Assembly (NCBI GenBank): GCA_030248135.1
Contig: JASANC010005536.1
Coordinates: 35,870 to 99,869, forward strand
Origin: Theristus sp. LFF4_11
Lineage: Eukaryota > Nematoda > Chromadorea > Monhysterida > Xyalidae
Length of the DNA stretch: 64,000 nucleotides
Direction of reading: 5' to 3'
The notes under the pieces are model-generated. The model searched no databases. It was not told the DNA's origin and worked only from the letters and a program-made list of their open reading frames with translations. Each line of letters starts with the position of its first letter. The first letter of the stretch is position 1. Position numbers and translations under genes: made by a program. Shown here piece by piece: positions 49,947 to 60,505 of the stretch.

Positions 49947-51828
49947 TCTATAATACTAAGATAGTAACTGTGTATGTAAGTCAGGTCCGTTCCGCTACGT
50001 TGATTGGCTATTAAAATTTACAAATTTGAGCCAATTTTGCTATTTAAGTCATCATCAGCTGAATACTCATACTCCATTTTCTAATGACAAAGCAAAATTC
50101 AAATTGTTCTTCCCACGGGGGTTTGTTTTTTTGGTTCCTTTTGGGTGAGAGGCAAAAAAAAACAAACGAAAAAATAGTAAGAATTGCAAAGGCTCCGTTG
50201 GGGGGGGGGGGTTTTTTTTACAAAAAAAAAATTTTTAAAACAATCGCTTGCAAGTTGATCGCTCTTTTCACAAGGTAGACTTTTTATAAAGCCGGTGTTT
50301 ACAACGAGTATTTAGAAAATCGTTGCTTTTTCCTTCATTTGTTTTTTATCATAGAAAATGCGTCACTTAGGATAGAAAAGCTACATAACAAAACAAAAAC
50401 GACCGTTTTACACAATGGGTACTCAGAAACGTGTTGCTTTTTGTTGCACTCGATCAAAAAGAACTGGCTTAGGTTAGGGTAAGTGGGGAAAAGAAGTAAA
50501 CATTCAAAACAAAAGCGGGAGGTTTGCTACGGGTGTTCAGTATGTAGAAAATCGTTGCTTTTTCCTTCATTTGTTTTTTATCATAGAAAATGCGTCACTT
50601 AGGATAGAAAAGCTACATAACAAAACAAAAGCGACCGTTTTACACAATGGGTACTCAGAAACGTGTTGCTTTTTTTGCACTCGATCAAAAAGAACTGGCT
50701 TAGGTTAGGGTAAGCGGGGAAAAGAAGTAAACATTCAAAACAAAAGCGGGAGCTTTGCTACGGATATTCAGCAAAATGTTGCTGTTTTGTCATTTCCATT
50801 CTATCAAACATCCTTGGCTAAGGTTAGGGTTAAAAATAAGAGCAGTAAACATACCACACAAAAGTGGCTGTTTTGCAGCGAATATTCAGAAAAGTTTTGC
50901 ATTTTTCGTCATTTAAACTTTAAAAGGCTTGGCTTAGGTGAGCTTTGCTACGGGTATTCAGTAAAATGTTGCTGTTTTGTCATTTCCATTCTATCAAAAA
51001 TCCTTGGCTAAGGTTAGGGTTAAAGGTAAGAGTAGTAAACATACCACACAAAAGTGGCCGTTTTGCAGCGAATATTCAGAAAAGTTTTGCATTTTTCGTC
51101 ATTTAAACTTTAAAAGGCTTAGCTTAGGTTAGAGTAAGCGGGAAAAAGAAGCAACTTATCAAAACGAAAGTTGGCGTTTTGCAACAATTGTTCAGAAGTG
51201 TTGCCTTTTTGACATTTACACTCTAAAAGGCCTGGCTTAGGTTAGGGTAAGCGGGTAAAAAACCATTACCAAGTCAAAAGCGGGTGCTTTCCAATGGGTA
51301 TTTAGAACAGTGTTGCCTATTCAGAAATGACAGCTGACTGAAGCAGATTGCTTTTCTTAAACCTGTATTTTAAACTGAAACAAAAACTTAAACCGGTATC
51401 AGTTAATTGTTGTTAACCAAACGACATTGTTTTTTTATAATTTTTTTTTTACAGGAATGGCGATTGAACAACATGTGACGACATTGAAAAGCTAACCAAA
51501 CAAGATTAATTTTAAAACTTTAAGCGGGAATGGCTGTTAATTGTTGCTGATCAAAGGAGATTGTTTTTTTGATACTTTAAACGGGAGGGACAGTGGAATG
51601 CAACTGATTAGCAAAGAATGAAAAGACAAATAAGCGACATTGAAAAGCTAATAAATGCGAGAATTGATTTTGATACTTTAATAGGGAATTGCAGTTGTTT
51701 GTTGCTGATTAAAAAGGTTGCGGATTTTGAGTCCGCGTCGTGGGCAGGGTCAAAAGGGGAAAACCAACTCAAAAATAATAGTTGTATTTATCAGCTAACC
51801 GTGCCGTAGGCACGGGTCAATTTGCTAG
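49947..51828 (+). mobile_element. non-autonomous Helitron 1
   Basis: The 5' end TCTATAATACTAAGATAG follows an A, as in Helitrons. The 3' end has the hairpin CCGTGCC-GTA-GGCACGG (51799-51815) followed 9 nt later by CTAG (51825-51828) and a T. Insertion between A and T without duplication fits. No Rep/helicase ORF. The interior is mostly the tandem array at 50260-51300. The same family lies inverted at 54002-55231. Confidence 0.85.
50260..51300 (+). repeat. tandem array with GGCTTAGGTTAGGGTAAGCG core
   Basis: Units of roughly 90-120 bp carry GGGTATTCAGAAAAGTGTTG, CTGGCTTAGGTTAGGGTAAG and AAACAAAAGCGGG in the same order. Higher-order repeats of about 232 bp (50314 and 50547) and about 190 bp (50768 and 50958) are visible. 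It is internal to Helitron 1. The TTAGGTTAGGG stretches look telomere-like but occur once per unit, not as a simple telomeric run. Confidence 0.8.
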
Positions 51829-52214
51829 TTATGACTAAGTATGCAATAAATATGTTTGCAATTATGGAAACCCCTCACACGCATGCAGATACACGCTCTC
51901 TTAAGGGGGCAAGACAAACAGGTATGTATCTAATTATGTCTGTTGTTAGTTATGTATGCATAATTAAGATGCTATGGTCAAATTATGTACATACCTAAAC
52001 AAATATGGGAGCTTCCTGCTATGTATGAAATATGTACATAGTGAAGTACATTTGGATCGTTCTTTTCCCTGTGTTAGCTATCTATCTATCTAATTTCAAA
52101 ATTTTGACCGCTCCCCCCCAAAGTCATATGCCTCCCCTCAAAATTTTGCAGCTATCTATCTGGAAATTTTGCTCCAGCTATCTATATCGGCCCCCCAACC
52201 CCCCAGCTCTAGAA
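51829..52214. other. short spacer with microsatellites
   Basis: AT-rich, with a (CTAT)n stretch near 52078-52092 and again near 52150-52185, and C-rich runs near 52112 and 52192. ATGTATG/TACATA-like words recur at 51900-52050. No gene seen. Confidence 0.45.
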
Positions 52215-52647
52215 CAGTTGCTCTAAAAACCTCATTTTTGGCACAATTTTTAAAAAGTTCAACAAAAAAATTTTGGCATAACCTTTAAATTATCTTGTAA
52301 ATTGAATTGCAGTACGGCCGAATAAATGAGGCAGTCCATCAAGGCGGGATCAGTCGCAGACTAGGAGTTGTCGTTTTCAAAAATGCCAACATAATGCCCA
52401 ATCATGTGTGCAAGAAAGAAAGAATGCACAGAATAGCGCGGATAATCCATTAGTTTTCAAAAAAACGCGTCAAATTTGGCGCGCAATTTGGTTTCGGAAC
52501 ATCTTTTTTCTTTCATTCAAATTTCGCGCGCTCCTTGCACCCTGAAAAAAGCTGCCATGTTTATCGGTCATACCGTACCTTGTAAAACTGCTAACATTCG
52601 ATTTTGAACCGTTTTGTGTACCAATTGATTTTAGGCTTGAACAACTA

Positions 52648-53562
52648 CAGGGTGGGCCAAAAAAAAGGTTCCATTTTCAAACTGCTGTCACTGGCTGGTA
52701 TTTCAATATTATGAGCTGAAATTTTCAGCATTGATGAAACATGTGATGCCATTTTTCTGACAAAATTTTTATCCAGTTTGGTGAAGTAGATTCAGTTTTA
52801 CAGCACAATGTTTAAAAATTCCCAAATTTTCAAAAAAAAACGGATTTTTAACCAAGAATTTAACAACGAATCATTGCTCATAGACATCCAAATCATCATC
52901 AAGGTTTGTCGTCCGGCAGCGGCTGGATGGAATTTTACGCGAAACTGGCGAGTCACTGCAGAAAAACTTTCAGATTGCTCCCACCAGATAGCACACCAGA
53001 CCCGTTGTTCTGCTGTCCACTTAACCATGACGAAACTGCAGAAAACTGAAACTGAAACACTGTTTTTATTCAAACCGCAGAAAAACTTTTCAAAAGAAAC
53101 AAATTAACAGACAGAGCAACACAGAAAACAAAAAAATCAACTGAACAATTCTTTCTGTCGCAGTCGCATGGCTGCTGACTCGAGTCCGTTGTGAAACATC
53201 AGAATTTCGCTCGAGGTGCTCAAATGCAATTCAAGTGTGAGACCTTTCCACTATGAGCGCATGATTTGAACTATCACGGGTATCCAAAAAGACCAATTTG
53301 TCACCTTCGCAACAGTTTCAAAATTGAATCACGCATCTTGATACTAATTTTTTCTTGCACTCATTTCAGTCAATCTGTTGATTTTTCGAGCTTTTTAGAA
53401 AATCTGCCACAGTGAGCGCTAGGAATTATATATCGGAAAAAAAATTTTGTCAGTAAAATGGCAACGCATGTTTTATCAGTGCTGAAAATTTCAGCTCATA
53501 ATATTAAAACACCAGCCAGTGACAGCAGTTTGAAAATGGAACCTTTTTTTTGGCCCACCCTG
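52648..53562. mobile_element. 915-bp Tc1/mariner-type element with transposase remnant
   Basis: Terminal repeats CAGGGTGGGCCAAAAAAAAG and its complement pair over about 100 bp, including GTTTGAAAATGGAACC and GCTGAAATTTTCAGC. A TA lies on each side (52646-52647 and 53563-53564). On the minus strand, codons from 53028 give MVKWTAEQRVWCAIWWEQSE, followed by SFSAVTRQFRVKF. This is the helix-turn-helix start found in a group of insect and worm mariner-like transposases (DUF4817 type). The catalytic part is absent. Confidence 0.82.
52801..53028 (-). pseudogene. transposase N-terminal helix-turn-helix remnant
   Basis: ORF of about 76 codons within the mariner-type element. The first 35 residues have the W-x-EQR-x(9)-ESFSAVTRQFRxKF pattern of a homeodomain-like DNA-binding domain. 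After KFHPAAAGRQ the reading is no longer recognisable and no DDE/DDD catalytic domain follows, so the element cannot move itself. Confidence 0.6.
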
Positions 53563-53783
53563 TATTGTAATAAAGTTTTCGAGGGTCACAACGCAAGAGG
53601 CATGATAAGGGTAAATGAAGTCACCGAAACAAAATCTTAAAAGTTCCGCTGTACGGGAGTTATTTGGGAAGCGCTTGCACCTCAAATGTGGTTCTTCGGA
53701 TTCCCTGATTGATTTAGCACAATTTTTATTTTCAATTTTTTTAATTTTTTTAATGGCTATTTTTGTTTTTAACAACTCCAATT

Positions 53784-53902
53784 GGGGTGGCGGAGAACTG
53801 GTACCCGGAGAACTGGTCACCGGAGAACTGGTACCCTCTCACAAACGCACGCGGAGAACTGGTACCCGGAGAACTGGTCACCGGAGAACTGGTACCCACT
53901 GT
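53784..53902 (+). repeat. tandem GGAGAACTGGT(A/C)AC(C) array, left arm
   Basis: Fifteen-bp units alternate GGAGAACTGGTACCC and GGAGAACTGGTCACC, interrupted by a CTCTCACAAACGCACGC spacer. The inverse array at 55864-55990 has a similar order and a similar spacer (CACGCGCAAATCAGAGGG), so both probably are arms of one foldback element about 2.2 kb long, inside which Helitron 2 lies. Confidence 0.75.
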
Positions 53903-54001
53903 GGTTGGGCGTGTTTTTGGAGTGTTTACTGCCTCTGTCTGTTGCTGTTGTATATTTTATTTTTTAGATTAATAAAAATATTTTGTAAACTTTGTTTTGT
54001 A

Positions 54002-55231
54002 CTAGCCTATTGACCCGAGCGTATGTGGCTTAATCAATGCCAAGCCTTTTTGGTGAAGTGGCATTGACTTAGAAAGAAAAAACAGTAACGTTTACTGAAT
54101 AATAACCCTGAAGAAAATTTACCTTGTGCTGCCGTGAAGCCGCCTACAATACAATATTTTTTTAATGTATTTAAATAAATAAAAAATGCGAAGTTTATGA
54201 TTTTGTTATTTTTACCCGTTTACCCTAACCGAAGGCAAGCCTTTTTGTAAGTGAAGTAAAATTGAATAAAAATATAAAAACTAACGGTTTTTTCATTTAC
54301 CCGTTTTAAAAAGCTAATGCTTTTTTACCCGTTTACCTTAGCCAAGCCTTTTTTGTAAAGTGAAAATGCGAAGTTTATGATTTTGCTATTTTTACCCGTT
54401 CACACTAACCTAAGTCAAGCCTTTTTGTAAGTTAAGTAAGATTGAATAAAAAAAATTAACGTTTTTTCATTAAAAAATACCCGTTTTAAAAAGCTAATGC
54501 TTCTTTTACCCGGTTACCCTAACATAAGCCAAGCCTTTTTTGTAAAGTGAACATGAATAGAAGAAACAAAAAAGTGACGTTTATAATTTCGTTTTGCAGT
54601 TTTGCTTTTTTTACCCGTTTACCCCAACATGACCCAAACATTTTGCAAAGTGAAAATGAATGGTAAATACCATTTCGACCCAATTAAAAAACTAACTTTC
54701 TTCAGAGACGGTTTTGTTACATCTTTCGCAGTCGCTCGTCAAGTTTTGAGCAGCAACAATTGCCAGTTGCCCATCGTGCGTTACGTTGAAATTATCGCTC
54801 ATAACCATGGAGTGTCAATTTGAAAATGAAACATGGAGTATCAATTTCAATGAAATTTACTTGTTTTGAATCCAAAGTGCAACTTGCAATGCCGATGTCG
54901 ATGTGCGTTTTGCAACCCGATTTTTAAAAACAAAAAATTTCAAACTTTTTTCAAAGACGGTTTTGTTACATCTTTCCCAGTCGATCATCAAGTTTTGATC
55001 AGCCACGCTTCCATTTGCCATGCTGCGCTGAACTGTCTCTGTTGTCCAAAGAGTATCATGATGACTCCAGCTATGAAGAGCGACGTTTTGAGAAAACAAT
55101 CTCAACTGGCATTATTTAAAAAATAGGTTAAGAAAATTGAGATGGAGTTTTCTTAAGTAGCAAAAAAGGGCGCCAATTCAAAATGCAAAAAAGTGCCACG
55201 CACAGACACTTTGTAAATTTAATAATATAGA
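54002..55231 (-). mobile_element. non-autonomous Helitron 2
   Basis: On the minus strand the 5' end TCTATATTATTAAATTTACA (from 55231) follows an A. The 3' end reads CGGGTCAATAGGCTAG with CTAG at 54005-54002 followed by T, like CGGGTCAATTTGCTAG in Helitron 1. The terminal hairpin is decayed. The interior (54020-54620) has the same CTTAGGTTAGGGTAA-type units as Helitron 1 in the same relative orientation. Near the 5' end, two direct copies of a block containing ACGGTTTTGTTACATCTTTC occur (54711 and 54958). Confidence 0.75.
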
Positions 55232-55863
55232 TTAACTTTTATATTATCATTTCAAATGCACTTTAATCAATCAGTTAATTATTAACACGAAAAGAACAGT
55301 AGAAACACGTGAATACAAATGACATTGAGTTGTCCAACAATAACAAACAAGTGAGTTTTTGCGGTAGTAAAACACGTCATTTTTAAAACGCCTTGCACAT
55401 AAAAGCGGTATGACTAGCGTTCGATGGCCAACAAATGGAATTTTGATATTTTGGGCTAAAACGATGCTACTAAGTGTCCTGAGTAAGCGCACAGAATTTT
55501 TGGGCCAAAGACCCACCCTATCCCGAGTTATGGCCATTTTATGTGTTGGCCGACGGGCGCCGGTGACTCCGGCGACCGATCACCAAATTGCATTTTTTAA
55601 CCTTTTAAAGCAATTTAACGCAAATCCGAGGTAACCACGTGAAAGAAGAGAACAAACTGAATCAAATCCACTATTTTTTGAATAAATTTAAGAGAATTTT
55701 AGTTTGTAAAATTTTTTTGTAAAAATTCACAAATCTTCAGTAACATCCATAATAGATAGATAATAAATGATTCTGAGTCTAAAATGAAAGTCAAAATGGC
55801 AAAACGCCGTCATTAAAAAATTAAAAATATAGTTAATTAAATCTAGGATAAATAGTTCTTGGA

Positions 55864-55990
55864 GGTGGGTACCAGTTCTCCGGTGACCAGTTCTCCGCAC
55901 GCGCAAATCAGAGGGTACCAGTTCTCCGGGTGACCAGTTCTCCGGGTACCAGTTCTCTGGTTACCAGTTCTCCGGGTACCAGTTCTCCTA
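55864..55990 (-). repeat. tandem GGAGAACTGG array, right arm
   Basis: GGTACCAGTTCTCCGGTGAC and related units repeat seven times; this is the reverse complement of the array at 53784-53902. Confidence 0.75.
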
Positions 55991-57007
55991 CTGCCCTCTA
56001 ATTGGAAGCAAAAACGCCAAAAAGGAGTAAAAACAACTATTATCAAATTTTTAGGTTCTGCGACTCAATACGTGTGCAGACGTGGAATCTAGTTTTAATG
56101 GCAATTTAAAATCGCCCAGTGACTCGGTCCTATTTAGGGGCTCGGATCCCTTAGCGAATTTTGAATTCCCGCGTCACGCATGAAAATGTTTGTTTACCCA
56201 TCTATGCGCACATTGAGTCTATACCCAAAATAACAGATTATAGGTAATTTGCTGTTTTTGATTGATTATAGGTAATTTGCTGTTTTTGATTTTCTTGCCT
56301 CTCATAAATTACAAAAAAAGTTTTGTCCATTAAAAATCCAAATATTCATCTAAACAAACACTCAAAAATCAAAAAAATTACAAAAAGGAAAACGCAGTTT
56401 GAATGACCGACCTGCGTTGCAGCGTTACAAGTTAAACGTCACAGCTTTAGTTTATTGTTTTTAGCGGTGTTTTATAGACTGAACCAAAAATATTAAAAAA
56501 TTAAAAAGTTATGTGTTTTAACTCACCAATCACATGGAACTGCAAAACTGAAACGCAGACGTGCAAAACTGAAGTTTGTGTTTTTCGCAATTTTTTGTCA
56601 ATTAGGACAATTGTAGCCGTTGACAGGTCCCAAATTTGGTTGGCCAAATGAAATCAAATCAAAGCTTCTTGCAATACCCTGTACTTCTGACAATTTTCAA
56701 ATTTTTTTATCGTTTTTATCACACACAGTCAATAAGATGGTATCGGAAGAAGTTATGCAAACAATTGAATTTATACAAAACCCAACCAATGCAAACAAAA
56801 CGCAAATGCTCAGCAAGGACCAGTTTCATCATTGAAAAAAACAAGTCATGCACAAAAGCTGTTTTATGCAGATTTTTTGTGCACACGGGTGAACCAACAA
56901 ATAACGTCGGAATCAAAATGTATCATGCATTGGTGACTGTTTCTGAATTTCGAGTCGACTGTCTTAGCTGATTCAACGCACCAAGCATTAAAAACATATT
57001 GGGTGCC
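55991..57007. other. upstream flank of the Rieske desaturase gene
   Basis: AT-rich. A 29-bp direct duplication of GATTATAGGTAATTTGCTGT occurs at about 56236-56290. The dispersed repeat copy 2 lies at 56295-56420. No TATA box in a convincing position and no coding exon found. Confidence 0.45.
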
Positions 57008-58859
57008 ATGCTCCCTGCGGTGCTGTGTGCATTTGCGCCCACACCATTGGCACTCGTATGCAGCACGTTGCTTGTTGTGCTTGCACTGTTGCTTTGGTGG
57101 TTCAATCAACCGGTCAACCGTGTTTGTCGGCTATCCGACGTTGGCTATTCGCGACCGATATCAGCGAGCATCGACGCTCGTCTATTCACTAAACAATGCC
57201 AGCGAATAAGGAGACTCGGCCAACTTCCTCCGGTCTATCCGAACGGGTGGTATTGCGTAGCAGAGTCAAATCAGATTCGTGCCGGACAAGTGAAACCGGT
57301 GAATGTATTAGGTTCGCACTTGGCATAAGCTACCACTTTTGTGATTGAAGCCTCGGTTGTGATTTTGTTCAGTTTTGATGATATTATTGTGAGTGTTGAT
57401 TTACTTGATTTATTATGAAGCGTATTTCATTAACTTTCAGGCATGCAATTGGCAGTGTTTCGAAACGTAAATGACGGTGCAGTTCATGTAACGGACAGTT
57501 CGTGTCCACACATGGGTGTGAACGTGGCCGTTGGTGGCAAAGTTGTGCGCAACAACTGCATACAGTGCCCATTCCATGGGTGGATTTTCTCGGGTGTCGA
57601 CGGACGATGCAACGAAATCCCATACTCCTCAGGACGCATTCCCGACCAAGCCCGATTGAAAGTGTGGCCAAGTGTGGAACGCAATAAGCACGTTTACATT
57701 TGGTAAGGCACGTTGAAAAGATGAAACTGTCTGCAAAACATTACCGTTGATTTTCAATGTTTTTGGTATCACTGTGACGGCGAGTCTCCAAGTTGGCAGA
57801 TTCCATCGATTGACGAGGTTGAATCGAACGAATGGCATTATGGAGGTAGACTGGAGCATGAAGTCAGTGTGCACGTTGAAGAAATACCCGAAAACGGAGC
57901 CGACATTGCACATCTTGGCCACCTTCATTTGCAGGTGACTAGAAAGCGACCTTTTTTTAGCATTTCCTTTATTTCGGCATTTACCATGGGAATAGGAAGA
58001 ATGGGGAATGGGTAGAACCGAAAACTGTTTTTCTGAGTGATTGTGTTCTTTTTTTGGGTGAAGTCGTCCATGTATTCCAATTCTTTATTCCAGCCAGCTA
58101 TGCTAGGAAATAATGTGGAAGAGTTGAAGTTGAGCCAAACACGGCCATGGGTGCGACATCATTGGGAGGCACAATGGACTGCGCAGAGTGTGCCAAATGA
58201 ACACGTGGGCATCATGAGACTCGATCACGCAATGTCCGTTGCTGGATACACGATTCCATTGTCTACGTTGGTGCTACATGCAAAACAGGTGGCTATTAAA
58301 GAAGCTCCATGTATGTAGCAATACGCAGCATTTCACGTTCCACAAACAGTTGCGAATGTTTTCTCAGCTAGGAGTAATAAAATAGTGATAAATTTCGACG
58401 GAACAAAGTGCTATTTTGCAGATCGGTCCTGGTCTTGTGTACATGATGTTTGATTTTGGCGTGTTTGGACGCTTTACGACGCTGCACCATGTGACACCTG
58501 AAGAGCCACTGCTACTACGAACACGCTACGTGATGTATAAATCAAGCAAATTGCCACAGTTGGTCGCTAACGCGTTTCTGTGGTCAGAAGCGGCTCAAGT
58601 TTGTCAAGAAAATTGTAAGTTGGAATTTAGTATAAACGAGTGTTATGTTATTTTTATTGCGCAGTTTGAGCGCGACATCTACATTTGGAACAACAAACGA
58701 TACGAGCGCAAACCGCTGCTTGTCAAAGAAGACTCATCGATTCTGCGACATCGCCGGTGGTACAGCCAGTTTTACTCAGAGAACAGTCCTCGGCTTTGTG
58801 CCGACGGCTCGGTGACGAACGCACCTGGTGGCAGAGCTGCTGATCTAATGAACTGGTGA
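57008..58859 (+). CDS. Rieske cholesterol 7-desaturase (DAF-36/Neverland type)
   Basis: Six exons: 57008-57311, 57441-57702, 57766-57934, 58094-58288, 58422-58598, 58665-58859, totalling 1302 nt (433 aa, family length) with consistent phases. It converts cholesterol to 7-dehydrocholesterol, the first step to dafachronic acids or ecdysteroids. An N-terminal membrane anchor (LALVCSTLLVVLALLLWWF) is followed by the Rieske [2Fe-2S] site C123-P-H125 and C144-x2-H147-GW. The non-heme iron motif NGADIAHLGHLH has D235, H238 and H243. The C-terminal signature SSILRHRRWYSQFYSENSP is strongly conserved. Oddities: intron 2 (57703-57765) starts GT but has no AG at the required acceptor (ends TG), and intron 5 (58599-58664) is 66 nt and open in frame. 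I chose the first ATG before the membrane anchor. Confidence 0.94.
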
Positions 58860-58982
58860 TTTCGAAGCTGTACTTCTTTCGCATTCAGTTGTCAAACACG
58901 CACCACTGTCCGTGTGTCTCATTTCTTGGAGTTGTTTAGAGCTTTTCATCGTAGGAGGCGCGGCAGCGAACCCCCTCAATAT

Positions 58983-59325
58983 TACCGTATTACCTCTAAT
59001 AAACCCCCATGGGGGTTTATTTCTTCAGCGACTTCTGGGGGTGGGGGTTTATTTTTTTGGGGGGGGGGTTATTTACAAACAAATTCTAGGGGTGGGGGTT
59101 TGTTGAAAAATGGCAAAAATACCTTGCATGGGGCAGGCAAGAAAGTCGCAGAAACTTTTACTTTTCACAGAGATTTCCTTTTGTAACAGCCTTTTGTAAT
59201 GAAATTACCACTAACTCATCCCTTTGGGGCCTTTGGTAGCACAATTTCAGCAATGTCACTGCATTCAGCCACTGAATTCGCTAGGTATGTGTTTCAAACA
59301 GGTTTCTAAAAAACCCCCATGGTGG
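58983..59325 (+). mobile_element. G-rich palindromic element, copy 2, right-truncated
   Basis: Begins TACCGTATTACCTCTAATAA and the 24-bp palindrome around CCCCCATGGGGG. It continues TTCTTCAGCGACTTC, GGGGTGGGGGTTTATTT, AAAAATACCTTGCATGG and TGAATTCGCTAGGTATGTG, colinear with 10192-10520. The second palindrome and right terminus are replaced by CTAAAAAACCCCCATGGTGG. It lies 124 bp past the stop of the Rieske gene. Confidence 0.8.
58998..59003 (+). terminator. candidate poly(A) signal for the Rieske gene
   Basis: AATAAA 139 nt after the stop codon. It is part of the terminal repeat of the inserted G-rich element. Placement is reasonable for a 3' UTR, but use is inferred. Confidence 0.4.
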
Positions 59326-59400
59326 AGGTCAAACGTCCTTAGTGCGATCAAACAGTTACACCCGCGGGGAGGACACTTCACATGGCAAAAAAATTTTAAA

Positions 59401-59862
59401 TTTCAATCGGTCATAATTTTCATTATTGGTGATGAATTAAAAAAACGTCTTTTTGCTGTTAAAAGGTGTCCTATGTCCTATGTCCTATGTAACATCCTAT
59501 GTCCATCGATACCAAAAAATGAAAACTCGCACGTTCCCATATTTCAGCAGAACATAAAAACCGAAGATTAAACGGAAACCTGGAAATTACACTCAGCGTT
59601 GTCGATTACATAGGTTCCCGTTCAATTTGTGAATAAAATTTGAACACACTTTTGATTTTGAATGCGGACATCGAAAATGGTCGACAACAATGACAACGAC
59701 AACAAGATCCTGATTTTTTTTTTCGGTTTTTTGTTCTGCTAAACCACAGGAACATGCGACGTTTCATTTTGTTGTATTGATGGATAGGGTGTTAGTCCAC
59801 CTTTCACAGCAAAAAGGTTTTTTTATTTCATTACCAATGATAAAAGTTATGGCCGATTGAAT
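59401..59862. mobile_element. 462-bp foldback element with ~65-70-bp inverted ends
   Basis: TTCAATCGGTCATAATTTTC at 59402 faces the complement of TTATGGCCGATTGAA near 59862. The repeat extends through AACGTCTTTTTGCTGTTAAA and its partner ACAGCAAAAAGG. A CCTATGT microsatellite (59470-59505) lies just inside. No coding capacity and no clear duplication at the ends. Confidence 0.7.
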
Positions 59863-60362
59863 TTCTGCGCCTACCACGACAAGTATGACTGATGTCACTC
59901 TGACATCATCTTACAAAATCACTTCGGTTTTGGCAACAAATAAAAACGACAGACACTCTCTGCTGTAAACATTGGATTTTTTGAAACCGCAGAACACTTT
60001 ACATTGCAATGGCTGTGCTGTGGTTGCGCACAATTCTGTGAAGGTAAGTTTAACAATGTTTGGAGAACATAAAACGCATTCATTGTATGATACACGCATG
60101 GGCATACGTACACATTCTAGGTGTTTGCAAACAAGGCTCGCTCAATTATTTGATTCGTGAAAGGACAAAACACAAATACACAGCAAGCACACACAACACA
60201 CACACACACGGGAAACCAGAACTGACTTTGACGGCTACAATCCCCACGGTTAGTTTTTTATTTCGTCAATGTTTATGCACCGTGACATTGCCGTTTTATC
60301 AAGTTTGGCCGCGTTTGTTGTTGCCTGTTTTATATTACAAAGATGCATGATGCGGCGCTGTA
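59863..60362. other. spacer before the gene at 60506
   Basis: No gene or repeat recognised except an (AC)n microsatellite near 60190-60213. Confidence 0.4.
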
Positions 60363-60406
60363 ACGTCATAGTGACATCATAGTACACAAGTGTGCTGCTA
60401 TAAAAG
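60363..60406 (+). promoter_or_regulatory. core promoter: CRE/ATF-like sites and TATA box
   Basis: AACGTCAT and GTGACATCAT lie at 60362-60380 and TATAAAAG at 60399-60406. Initiation about 30 bp further, near 60430-60440, would leave a 5' UTR of about 70 nt before the ATG at 60506. Confidence 0.6.
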
Positions 60407-60505
60407 CGACGGCGATTCGATGGAAGGAGCACAGTTGTCACAATACTGCGTCTTCCAGTCTTCCTTGCTAACTTGCAATCACAGTGAAAAGCACAGTGAA
60501 TCAAA

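Larger units (their letters stand above)
52215..53780 (-). mobile_element. TAGGGTTGTT family copy split by a mariner-type element
   Basis: The left piece (about 52215-52647) contains CTAAAAACCTCATTTTTGGC and TTGATTTTAGGCTTGAACAA. The right piece (53563-53780) contains GGTTCTTCGGATTCCCTGAT and ends near AACAAC. Together they match the order in 44819-45555. The 915-bp element at 52648-53562 lies between them with TA on both sides. Confidence 0.7.

Noticed and set aside
50260..51300. TTAGGTTAGGG stretches considered as an interstitial telomere
   Set aside because: The motif occurs once per ~100-bp unit inside a Helitron and not as a run of telomeric hexamers.
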